Source: an uncultured Bacteroidales bacterium (GTDB lineage: Bacteria; Bacteroidota; Bacteroidia; Bacteroidales; F082). From it: a stretch of DNA of 64,000 bases. The notes beneath the pieces are model-generated. The model did no database searches and was not told the DNA's origin. It saw nothing but the letters and a program-made list of their open reading frames with translations. Numbering within the stretch: the stretch's first letter is position 1; every line of letters begins with the position of its first letter. Positions 1 through 6,351 of this stretch are shown here, in pieces. The stretch is from positions 58,507 to 122,506 of the forward strand of contig ONKQ01000012.1 in NCBI GenBank assembly GCA_900318465.1, read 5' to 3'. A program made the position numbers and the translations under genes.

Positions 1-1
1 T

Positions 2-733
2 GCCACCGTCATTGGTCGCGACCTCGGCCCGCGTGTCAGTTCTTCATTGACCAGTGGCCTCACCGCCGACTGCACCCAACTCGAAATCGGTGACTTCGAC
101 GACATCAAGACCAAAAAGCACTATGATAATTTACTGTATCAGATTCGTCCCGCTTTCGGCGGCAACATCGTGGCGACTATCGTCAATCCTGACCACCGTC
201 CGCAGATGGCCACCGTCCGCTCGGGCGTGATGCAGAAAGCCGTTTATGAAGGCAAGGCCAAGAATGAAGTGGTCTATCCCGAAGTGTCAAAATATGTTTC
301 TCCCGAGGCATACGTCGTGAAGGTCCTCGACCATCATGTGGAGGCTGCCAAGCACAACCTGAAAGGCTCGCCTATCGTGGTGGCTGGTGGTTACGGCATG
401 GGCTCGAAGGAAGGCTTTGATATGCTGTTTGAACTCGCCAAGGTGCTCCACGGCGAAGTCGGTGCCTCGCGTGCCGCCGTCGATGCGGGCTTCTGCGACA
501 CCGACCGACAAATCGGCCAGACTGGTGTAACTGTTCACCCGAAAGTGTATATCGCTTGCGGTATCAGCGGTCAGATCCAGCACATCGCCGGTATGCAGGA
601 CTCCAAAATCATCATTTCGGTGAACAGCGATCCTGACGCACCTATTAATAAGATTGCGGACTATGTGATTGTTGGTACGGTTGAAGAAGTCGTCCCGAAA
701 CTGATCAAATATTACAAACAGAATTCAAAATAA
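2..733 (+). CDS. etfA: Electron transfer flavoprotein alpha subunit (5' truncated by window edge)
   Basis: C-terminal part of ETF-alpha, the FAD-binding subunit that passes electrons from acyl-CoA dehydrogenases to the respiratory chain. The frame is open from base 2 with no stop, so the start lies outside the window. Family signatures visible: IGRDLGPRVSS followed by GLTADCTQLEI, RPAFGGNIVAT, VAGGYGMGSKEGFDML, GASRAAVDAGF, QIGQTGVTVHPKVYIACGISG (split motif of the FAD domain) and the tail NSDPDAPINKIADY. It is followed after one base by a small ORF and then by an acyl-CoA dehydrogenase gene, the usual physiological partner. etfB is expected just upstream but is not in view. Confidence 0.97.
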   Translation, partial: ATVIGRDLGPRVSSSLTSGLTADCTQLEIGDFDDIKTKKHYDNLLYQIRPAFGGNIVATIVNPDHRPQMATVRSGVMQKAVYEGKAKNEVVYPEVSKYVSPEAYVVKVLDHHVEAAKHNLKGSPIVVAGGYGMGSKEGFDMLFELAKVLHGEVGASRAAVDAGFCDTDRQIGQTGVTVHPKVYIACGISGQIQHIAGMQDSKIIISVNSDPDAPINKIADYVIVGTVEEVVPKLIKYYKQNSK

Positions 734-734
734 G

Positions 735-899
735 ATGGTAATTGTTATTATTGTCCTCTGTGTTATTGCTGTGGCATTATCCCTTTTCAAAATTTTAGGG
801 GTGATAGATTTTATCAATATGGATGGAAATAAGAAGAAATCCAAAGATAATGCAGAAGGCAATGTGACGGATACCAAAGAGAATGAATTAAATAAATAA
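735..899 (+). CDS. Small hypothetical membrane protein, 54 aa
   Basis: Starts one base after the etfA stop codon, so translation is probably coupled to etfA. Residues 1-26 form a single hydrophobic helix (MVIVIIVLCVIAVALSLFKI), followed by a polar, Lys/Asp/Glu/Asn-rich tail of about 25 residues that should be cytoplasmic by the positive-inside rule. No family is recognised. Its position between etfA and an acyl-CoA dehydrogenase suggests, as inference only, that it may tether or accompany the ETF system at the membrane. It could also be a non-functional open frame, but codon use and the tight junction favour a real gene. Confidence 0.6.
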   Translation: MVIVIIVLCVIAVALSLFKILGVIDFINMDGNKKKSKDNAEGNVTDTKENELNK

Positions 900-906
900 T
901 GGTCTG

Positions 907-936
907 GGTAGAGACGCACGGCCGTGCGTCTCTACC
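907..936. repeat. Perfect 30-bp palindrome, GTAGAGACGC type
   Basis: A perfect inverted repeat with arms GGTAGAGACGCACGG and its complement, just upstream of the acyl-CoA dehydrogenase start. A second palindrome with the same outer GTAGAGACGC arms and a different centre lies at 56248-56277, so this is a dispersed REP-like element. There is no T-tract after it, so it is not an obvious terminator here. Confidence 0.8.
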
Positions 937-956
937 AGCCCACAAAATAGAAAACA

Positions 957-2559
957 ATGGCAAACTATTATAACGACAACCCGAACCTGCAATTCTACCT
1001 CGACCACCCGCTGATGAAGCGCATCGTCGAGCTGAAGGAACGCAATTTTGCGGACAAGGACACCTACGATTATGCTCCCGTTGACTACGAAGACGCGATG
1101 GAGAACTACCGCCGCGTGTTGGACATCACGGGCGACATCACCGCCAACATCATTGAACCCAACTCCGAGAGCGTCGACCTCGAAGGTCCGCATTTGGAGA
1201 ATGGCCGTATGATCTATGCCTCCAAGACCGTGGAGAACCTCGATGCCTGCACCAAAGGTGGCCTCTGGGGTGTTTCCATGCCACGCCGTTACGGCGGCTT
1301 GAACCTGCCCATCACCGTCTTCTCCATGCTGAGCGAGATGGTGGCCAGCGCCGATGCCGGCTTCCAGAACATTTGGTCGCTGCAGTCGTGCATCGACACC
1401 TTATATGAATTCGGCAACGAGGAGCAGCGCATGAAGTACATCCCGCGCGTTTGCGCTGGCGAGACCATGTCGATGGACCTCACCGAGCCCGATGCCGGTT
1501 CCGACCTGCAAAGCGTCATGCTGAAGGCTACCTATAGTGAAAAAGACGGCTGCTATCTGCTCAATGGCGTGAAGCGTTTTATCACCAACGGCGACTCCGA
1601 CATCCACCTTGTGTTGGCTCGTTCCGAGGAAGGCACCAAGGACGGTCGCGGCCTGTCGATGTTCATCTACGACAAGCGTCAGGGCGGCGTCAACGTGCGT
1701 CACATCGAGCATAAGCTTGGTATTCATGGCTCCCCGACCTGCGAGTTGACCTATAAGAACGCCAAGGCTGAACTTTGCGGTGAGACCCGTTTGGGCCTTA
1801 TCAAGTACGTCATGGCTCTGATGAACAGCGCCCGTTTGGGTATCGCTGCCCAGTCCGTCGGTCTGGGACAAGAGGCTTACAATGAGGCTCTGAAGTATGC
1901 CAACGAGCGCCAGCAGTTCCACAAGAAGATTATCGAGTTCCCGGCTGTCTACGATATGCTTTCGCGCATGAAGGCCAAGATTGACGCTGGTCGTTCCTTG
2001 CTCTACCAAACCGCCCGTTACGTGGACATCTACAAGTGCCTTGAGGACATCCAGCGCGAGCGTCCGCTGACGCCCGAAGAGCGCGCCGAGTGCAAGAAGT
2101 ACTCGCGTCTCGCCGATGCCTTCACGCCTCTGGCCAAGGGTATGAACTCCGAGTATGCCAACCAGAACGCCTACGATGCCATCAGCATCCACGGTGGTTC
2201 GGGCTTCATCATGGAGTACAAGTGCCAGCGAGGTCTCCGAGGACTTGAAACCTTTGCAGAACACGGTGCGCACCCTCGTGGAACTCTACGAGCAGAGCAT
2301 CAACTACGTCAAGGGCGCCAACAACCAGGAGGTTCAGGACTTCTTGGCCCGCCGTCTCTACGACATGACTGGCGACATCATGATGTCGCTGCTCATCCTC
2401 GATGACGCCACCCACGCTCCGCACCTCTTCACCCGGTCGGCCAACGTTTACGTTCACGCCGCCGAAGAAGATGTCATCGGTAAGAGCGTCTATGTGAAGA
2501 ACTTCATCGAGGAGGACTTGGTGAACTTCAGGGCAAAGGCAAAGGAAGTGACGGAGTAA
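957..2559 (+). pseudogene. Acyl-CoA dehydrogenase, disrupted by an internal frame-shifting deletion
   Basis: The first about 425 codons (957-2231) encode an acyl-CoA dehydrogenase: GAGETMSMDLTEPDAGSDL-type FAD loop (CAGETMSMDLTEPDAGSD), KRFITNG, ARLGIAAQSVGL, YANERQQF and AISIHGGSGFIMEYKCQR. The frame then shifts at about 2227-2232: the +1 frame continues SEVSEDLKPLQNTVRTL and runs to the stop at 2557 as the normal C-terminal domain. Family members have about 40 residues between these points, including the IYEGT segment that carries the catalytic glutamate of medium-chain-type enzymes. That segment is missing, so the product should be inactive. The original frame runs on to a stop at 2405. 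Either a true deletion or a mis-assembly; the nearby 153-bp repeat makes both plausible. Operon with etfA. Confidence 0.85.
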
Positions 2560-2622
2560 TCCTTTGGATTGTATTGAACAAAAGCCCTGGCATTTTGGAG
2601 AATGTCAGGGCTTTTTGTGTTT
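2470..2622 (+). repeat. Direct repeat copy 1: 3' end of acyl-CoA dehydrogenase gene plus terminator
   Basis: Matches 3471-3623 at an offset of exactly 1001 bp. The first about 90 bp are coding (DVIGKSVYVKNFIEEDL..) and differ at six positions, five of them synonymous; the following about 63 non-coding bp, including the stop codon context and terminator, are identical. This copy is joined to the dehydrogenase reading frame. Confidence 0.92.
2581..2617 (+). terminator. Rho-independent terminator of the etf/acyl-CoA dehydrogenase operon (copy 1)
   Basis: Stem AAAGCCCTGGCATT (2581-2594), six-base loop, AATGTCAGGGCTTT (2601-2614) with one G-U pair, then a T-run. Repeated exactly at 3582-3618. Confidence 0.9.
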
Positions 2623-2635
2623 GTTTTGGAATCCA

Positions 2636-2914
2636 TCAATGAGCCACCGAAATAATCGGTTCACCTAAAGCCTCTGAAATCTTTGCCAATGTGGAAAGTG
2701 TAAAATTATGGCCGCCGCCAATCCAATGCGACACGGCAGCCTCCGAAGTGCCTACCAATTTGGCAAACTCTTTCTGCGACAAACCTTTACGGTGCAAGGT
2801 GGCATCAATATGGTCTGCAATGTCGTATGACCATTCCACCTGTTGCTTGATGGCTTTAGGCGTTTCGTCAAGTACCTGCTGAAAGAGTTGCTCCGTTTCT
2901 GATGCGTGTTTCAT
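2636..2914 (-). CDS. HigA-like XRE-family antitoxin
   Basis: A 92-residue protein with a helix-turn-helix of the XRE/Cro type at residues about 38-80: GLSQKEFAKLVGTSEAAVSHW is followed by TLSTLAKISEALG. The N-terminal about 35 residues (SETEQLFQQVLDETP..) are helical, as in Bacteroidota HigA-like antitoxins. Its ATG overlaps the stop codon of the upstream gene in an ATGA junction, so the two are co-translated. The expected role is to bind and neutralise the upstream gene product and repress the operon. The pair sits between two copies of the acyl-CoA dehydrogenase 3' end, so it was probably acquired. Confidence 0.85.
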   Translation of the reverse strand: MKHASETEQLFQQVLDETPKAIKQQVEWSYDIADHIDATLHRKGLSQKEFAKLVGTSEAAVSHWIGGGHNFTLSTLAKISEALGEPIISVAH

Positions 2915-3390
2915 AAGTCAAAGATTTGGTCATCAATGCCCTCAATTTCTGTTTCCTCAATGTGGATGGTGCCTTTTTGTTCAGCAAGTCGGAGAATGTC
3001 ATCCAATTTCTGAAGCGTGATAACATATCCGTTGAGTTCAGGGTCTTCGTCGTATGTTTTTGTGGTCTTCTGCCCGCCATTGCCGACAATCAGAACACTG
3101 TCAGATAGCCGTAAACAATAAAGTCTTAACTTGCTGGTTTGTAAAGGTAATGCCGCAACCCTATCGCTATATTTCCCCTCTGGGCGGAAATATCTCTCCA
3201 AAAATCCTACTGCATTCATCATGCGTTGAATGGCGTTCAAAATCTTTTGGAGGTCGGGTTGAAGTGTCGCGTTCTCATTGCCTTTGATGATGAACTTTTG
3301 AAACTCCGTATAACTCTCACCCTCAAAGCAAATGGTGAAAAGCCCTACTTTTTCGGTCTGCCTAACAGATTGAATAGTTGCTTTTGTCAT
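2911..3390 (-). CDS. Probable toxin partner of XRE antitoxin, 159 aa
   Basis: The start is placed at 3390 because a TAnnTTTG promoter lies at 3412-3419; a longer frame beginning at 3444 would start upstream of that promoter. The protein has a central basic, aromatic core (AVGFLERYFRPEGKYSDR) and the motif KLRLYCLRLSDSVLIVGNGG, resembling the final strands of RelE/HigB-fold toxins, followed by an acidic C-terminus (EETEIEGIDDQIFDL). Linked to the downstream HTH gene by a 4-bp overlap. Toxin identity is inferred from context and fold-like motif; it could also be a regulatory partner without RNase activity. Confidence 0.65.
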   Translation of the reverse strand: MTKATIQSVRQTEKVGLFTICFEGESYTEFQKFIIKGNENATLQPDLQKILNAIQRMMNAVGFLERYFRPEGKYSDRVAALPLQTSKLRLYCLRLSDSVLIVGNGGQKTTKTYDEDPELNGYVITLQKLDDILRLAEQKGTIHIEETEIEGIDDQIFDL

Positions 3391-3411
3391 AATTTGAATC
3401 GTTTTATGCGG

Positions 3412-3419
3412 CAAAGGTA
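3412..3419 (-). promoter_or_regulatory. Bacteroidota -7 promoter element (TACCTTTG)
   Basis: TACCTTTG on the minus strand, 22 bases upstream of the chosen start of the toxin-like gene. It decides that start over the upstream in-frame alternative. Confidence 0.65.
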
Positions 3420-3470
3420 CAAACTTTTTTGAAATAATTATCATTTGAGATAATTTTTTGTTGAATAATA

Positions 3471-3623
3471 GACGTCATCGGCAAGAGCATCTATGTGAAG
3501 AACTTCATCGAGGAAGACTTGGTGAACTTCAGGGCTAAGGCGAAGGAAGTGACGGAGTAATCCTTTGGATTGTATTGAACAAAAGCCCTGGCATTTTGGA
3601 GAATGTCAGGGCTTTTTGTGTTG
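3471..3623 (+). repeat. Direct repeat copy 2: orphan 3' end of acyl-CoA dehydrogenase gene plus terminator
   Basis: Second copy of 2470-2622. It keeps the coding frame to the same stop (3558-3560) but has no upstream gene body, since it is preceded by the AT-rich promoter region of the toxin-antitoxin pair. Differences are concentrated at codon third positions, which means the copies diverged while both were under protein-level constraint, not after a recent local duplication. Confidence 0.9.
3582..3618 (+). terminator. Rho-independent terminator (copy 2)
   Basis: Identical to the hairpin at 2581-2617, carried in the orphan 3' end. Also lies downstream of the minus-strand operon, whose stop is at 3674. 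Confidence 0.8.
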
Positions 3624-3673
3624 GTGTATTTGCACGTATAGTAATTGCTTTTCAAGGGCAAAAGTAAAAGTTT

Positions 3674-3904
3674 TCAGGGCTGCTTCCCTTTTCTTTTGAA
3701 TGAAAAGAAAACCGCGAACACTGTAATCAGCAAAACACAAAGCCATCCGTTTTCCCAAATAGCATGAATTTTTTTTGATAGGGAAATCATTCCAATTATT
3801 GCCAAAAACAACCCAGCAATAATAGCCAATCCATCAAAGAAAAATGATTCTCTGAGTCTGATAAGAATAACCCCACAAACAATAAGGATGATTGGGATAA
3901 GCAT
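3674..3904 (-). CDS. Small hypothetical membrane protein, 76 aa
   Basis: Two to three hydrophobic segments: residues 1-15 (MLIPIILIVCGVILI), 23-41 (FDGLAIIAGLFLAIIGMIS) and 52-69 (NGWLCVLLITVFAVFFSF), ending in a basic tail KRKGKQP. No family recognised. Last gene of the minus-strand set that begins at 5875; a weak hairpin (3914-3953) separates it from the gene upstream. Confidence 0.6.
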   Translation of the reverse strand: MLIPIILIVCGVILIRLRESFFFDGLAIIAGLFLAIIGMISLSKKIHAIWENGWLCVLLITVFAVFFSFKRKGKQP

Positions 3905-3976
3905 GGTAGAAAAGTTTAAGCACTCGTTATTGATATCTTTGATTCCGAACGGGTGCTTGGTTTTTATGGGTCGGTA

Positions 3977-4159
3977 TCAAACATAGTAAAACAGTGTGGC
4001 TCCCATGCCCAAAATGAGCAAGGCGTAGCCAATAACGGACCATAGAACATCATGGTCGTTATCGATGAGTGGATCACCGTCATTGATTTTTGGAAAATGG
4101 CCAAAGAGGACTACAACAAGCAGGCCTATGGCGGCAGTGATTAAGCTTATTTTTCCCAT
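3977..4159 (-). CDS. Small hypothetical membrane protein, 60 aa
   Basis: Two predicted membrane helices: residues 4-21 (ISLITAAIGLLVVVLFGH) and 38-59 (VLWSVIGYALLILGMGATLFYYV), joined by an acidic loop (NDGDPLIDNDHD). No family recognised. Lies 21 bases downstream of the DUF4230 gene and is probably co-transcribed with it. Confidence 0.6.
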   Translation of the reverse strand: MGKISLITAAIGLLVVVLFGHFPKINDGDPLIDNDHDVLWSVIGYALLILGMGATLFYYV

Positions 4160-4180
4160 TGTAATAGTGTTTTTGTAGAG

Positions 4181-4975
4181 TTATAAACTTTTGTTTTCCA
4201 ATCCGATTATTGAGGCATTGTCGGTTGCGGTTGTTTCTTTTATGGTGATGATGGCTTCCTTGAATCCGAAGGTTTTGAAGATGTTGCTCATTTTCTCAAT
4301 GCCGTATTTGTTAGCCTTTTCGAGGATATTCTCGCTCATGGCATGGTCATACATTGTGATTTTGCCTCGGCTGACCAATTCCGAAATGCTCTCTTCGTCC
4401 CAATAGTTACCATCGCGGTGGAAGAACTCTATGTCGGAGGGGTTGATGATGATGTCGAAGATTTCGGCCTCGGGAAGCGTGGCATAGAGCGTGTCGTTTT
4501 GGATCTTGAAATCGTCCTCGGTCAGTTTTGAGAAATTCAGGCCTGCTCTAATTTTTCCTTTGGCGATAAGGACAATCTTGCCAATTTCAGTTGAATCAAT
4601 TTGAGTTCCCACCTCTGTCTTACCCAATCCCAATTGCCTTTTGTACCAATTGTCGCTTTTTTTGTAAACCTTACGCTCCTTGTACTTGTATTTGGTATCT
4701 TCGATGACCAATTCTTCATAGAAACAAGCCGTTGTGAACTCGGCTATTTTCTTGATTTCCTTAACCAAATTGGTGGTTTTTTCGATTTCAAGTTTCCTAT
4801 TGGCGAATCCGATGTTGAAGTGGAAGGGGTTGATGAGGAAAATGAAAACGAAAGCGAAGACAAGAACGGCGGTGGCAATCAAAAATAAAGGCCTTGTTTT
4901 GAATAAGTTAAAGCCGTCCTTGTTTGGTTTGGCTTCCTTTTGGACAGTTTTCTTACCAGTAGTTTTGTTTTCCAT
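4181..4975 (-). CDS. DUF4230 membrane protein, 264 aa
   Basis: Lys-rich cytoplasmic start (about 28 residues), one membrane helix (LFLIATAVLVFAFVFIFLI, about 30-48), then an extracytoplasmic DUF4230 domain. Family-type features are IVLIAKGKIRAGLNFSKLTEDDFKIQ, TLYATLPEAEIFDIIINPSDIEFF and the C-terminal helix where the chain re-enters a basic, amphipathic region (EKMSNIFKTFGFKEAIITIKE). The family is of unknown function. It lies two bases after another DUF4230 gene (4978-5529), so the two probably work together at the envelope, one as a bitopic membrane protein and the other as a lipoprotein. Confidence 0.8.
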   Translation of the reverse strand: MENKTTGKKTVQKEAKPNKDGFNLFKTRPLFLIATAVLVFAFVFIFLINPFHFNIGFANRKLEIEKTTNLVKEIKKIAEFTTACFYEELVIEDTKYKYKERKVYKKSDNWYKRQLGLGKTEVGTQIDSTEIGKIVLIAKGKIRAGLNFSKLTEDDFKIQNDTLYATLPEAEIFDIIINPSDIEFFHRDGNYWDEESISELVSRGKITMYDHAMSENILEKANKYGIEKMSNIFKTFGFKEAIITIKETTATDNASIIGLENKSL

Positions 4976-4977
4976 AG

Positions 4978-5529
4978 TTATTCGAATTTTATAGTGATGA
5001 CTTCAAATCCTAATTGTGTGAGTAATACTTTGAAGAAGCCTTTGGCGTTGTTTTCGGCATCTTGCAAGATGCCCATGTTGGGAATGTCTTCTCGTATGGC
5101 ATTCTCGGCTTGGATTTTGAGGTCGTTTGTTTCTTCTATGGTGAATTCTTTTCTCGCACCTGATATTTCTGAAAAGGCGACATGAATCTTTTCTGGTGGC
5201 ATGTTGAATGACAGCACCTTTGCTCTTGGAAGCACGACAGAAACAGTCTTCTCCTCCTTGTTGAAAGTTACGTTGTTCATTGAAAACTCTTGCATGTCGA
5301 TACCCGCTTTGATGTAAGCCACGCTGTTGAAAATGATTTTTCTTTCACCATTTTTGTACCATTTGGGGTCGTTGGCCTTGATGATTTTGGTTACGGTGTA
5401 TTCCACTGTTCCTAATTCGGCCATAGTTTCAAGTCCCATAATTCTTTTGTTCAACGAATCTTCTTCTGGCTTGCACGAAAACATACTCATCAGCGCAAGC
5501 CCACATATTAATATGACTAATTTCTTCAT
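4978..5529 (-). CDS. DUF4230 lipoprotein, 183 aa
   Basis: Signal peptide with probable lipobox (LALMSMFSC, Cys about residue 19), then a DUF4230-type domain: ELGTVEYTVTKIIKAN, KIIFNSVAYIKAGIDMQEF, TVSVVLPRAKVLSFNMPPEKI and the C-terminal helix DAENNAKGFFKVLLTQLGFEVITIKF, equivalent to the end of the neighbouring DUF4230 protein. It should be a lipid-anchored paralogue of the product of 4181-4975. Function unknown; operon with flanking genes. Confidence 0.8.
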   Translation of the reverse strand: MKKLVILICGLALMSMFSCKPEEDSLNKRIMGLETMAELGTVEYTVTKIIKANDPKWYKNGERKIIFNSVAYIKAGIDMQEFSMNNVTFNKEEKTVSVVLPRAKVLSFNMPPEKIHVAFSEISGARKEFTIEETNDLKIQAENAIREDIPNMGILQDAENNAKGFFKVLLTQLGFEVITIKFE

Positions 5530-5560
5530 AATGAATTGACTAAATTGTTATTGTCCACTT

Positions 5561-5875
5561 TTAGCGAAGTGTCCGAATTACAGCACCAGTTTTGGCATTT
5601 CTTAATTCTGTGGTTCCTGCTTTCCTACTGACGGCGAGTGTTCCATTGTCGCTCCATCGGGCATCGATTGCATCTTTTAATGGGATGGTGCGCAAAACGC
5701 CGAAACCTGGAATCTTAAAAACTTCCACTCCAACATTCTCCACGGTGAGAGCAAGGAGGTTTTCTTCTGAATTGATGTTTGCTGAAAGCACGCCTTTTTT
5801 CATCATTTGTCTGACGGTTCCGCCTTTTTCGTTCTTGATGGTGACTTTGTCTTTTTCTGCTATTGCTACTAACAT
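5561..5875 (-). CDS. Hypothetical protein with WD-like beta repeats, 104 aa
   Basis: No signal peptide. The sequence reads as short beta strands with propeller-like spacing: AIAEKDKVTIKNEKGG, ISEENLLALTVENVGVEVFKI-like strands and ARWSDNGTLAVSRKAGTTELRNAKTGAVIRTL, the last resembling a WD40/quinoprotein blade. At 104 residues it could form only a partial propeller or oligomerise. First gene of the five-gene minus-strand set; its start lies about 50 bases downstream of structured RNA copy A and about 270 bases from the predicted promoter. Function unknown. Confidence 0.6.
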   Translation of the reverse strand: MLVAIAEKDKVTIKNEKGGTVRQMMKKGVLSANINSEENLLALTVENVGVEVFKIPGFGVLRTIPLKDAIDARWSDNGTLAVSRKAGTTELRNAKTGAVIRTLR

Positions 5876-5925
5876 GATATTATGATTTTGAAGTTGGTTT
5901 TCGTTTGCTTTCGGGCATAAAGATA

Positions 5926-6074
5926 GCGTGAATCTCTTGTCTGATCCTCAGGTTTCCACGCCCGTACTTCGTACAAATCAATCCACGCTACACATTGTAG
6001 CGCGGACTGACCTATCCTTGAAGTACAGCCTTTCGGCTAAAGTGGAAATTGAGGATCAAGAACGGTCTGTCCGC
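5926..6074 (-). ncRNA. Structured RNA element, copy A (leader of the DUF4230 operon)
   Basis: Same architecture as 33632-33786. Plus-strand coordinates of pairs: composite helix TGATCCTCA (5942-5950) and TTTCCAC (5953-5959) with GTGGAAA (6042-6048) and TGAGGATCA (6050-6058); 7-bp hairpin CGCTACA/TGTAGCG (5986-6002); CGGACTGACC (6003-6012) with GGTCTGTCCG (6064-6073), one mismatch; GCGTGAAT (5926-5933) with ATCCACGC (5981-5988), whose single mismatch becomes a G-U pair if the minus strand is the RNA. Conserved unpaired words are CCTTGA and TCAAGAAC. A TATCTTTG promoter at 6143-6150 would transcribe it on the minus strand as the 5' leader of the operon starting at 5875. Confidence 0.7.
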
Positions 6075-6142
6075 TTTTCAGTATGTCTTATTTTTCTTTT
6101 CTTCTATTTCGATAAATGCCTTTCTTTTGCTTGATTACGGCA

Positions 6143-6150
6143 CAAAGATA
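6143..6150 (-). promoter_or_regulatory. -7 promoter element (TATCTTTG) for structured leader and DUF4230 operon
   Basis: TATCTTTG on the minus strand with an AT-rich upstream region. Transcription would start near 6135 and give a leader of about 260 nt that contains copy A of the structured element. Confidence 0.6.
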
Positions 6151-6200
6151 GAGATTTTTTACAAATTGTAATGATTTCAGAGTTTTTTTGTGACAAATGA

Positions 6201-6232
6201 AAACGGTACGTCTCATTTGAAGCGTACCGTTT
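6201..6232 (-). terminator. Terminator-like hairpin after the AAA/DUF4143 ATPase gene
   Basis: Perfect 10-bp stem AAACGGTACG / CGTACCGTTT around a 12-base loop, followed on the minus strand by a T-rich run (TTTTCATTT). It separates the ATPase gene from the structured leader downstream. Confidence 0.7.
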
Positions 6233-6351
6233 CGCGTTTAACCTAAAGTCTCTCGTAGTATACGCCACGTTTCCCGCTTACACCCCGATCGGCTGTACCT
6301 TTCCCCTTTGCACAACATACAACTGCATGGCGTGTCGGTGGAAATGCAGTT

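Noticed and set aside
2911-3444. Longer start for the toxin-like protein at 3444
   Set aside because: It would begin upstream of the TACCTTTG promoter, and the extra residues show no conservation pattern.
3914-3953. Hairpin AAGCACTCGTT between small membrane genes, containing TATCTTTG on the plus strand
   Set aside because: The promoter-like word has no gene downstream on its strand and the hairpin has a weak T-run; mentioned only as a possible weak terminator.
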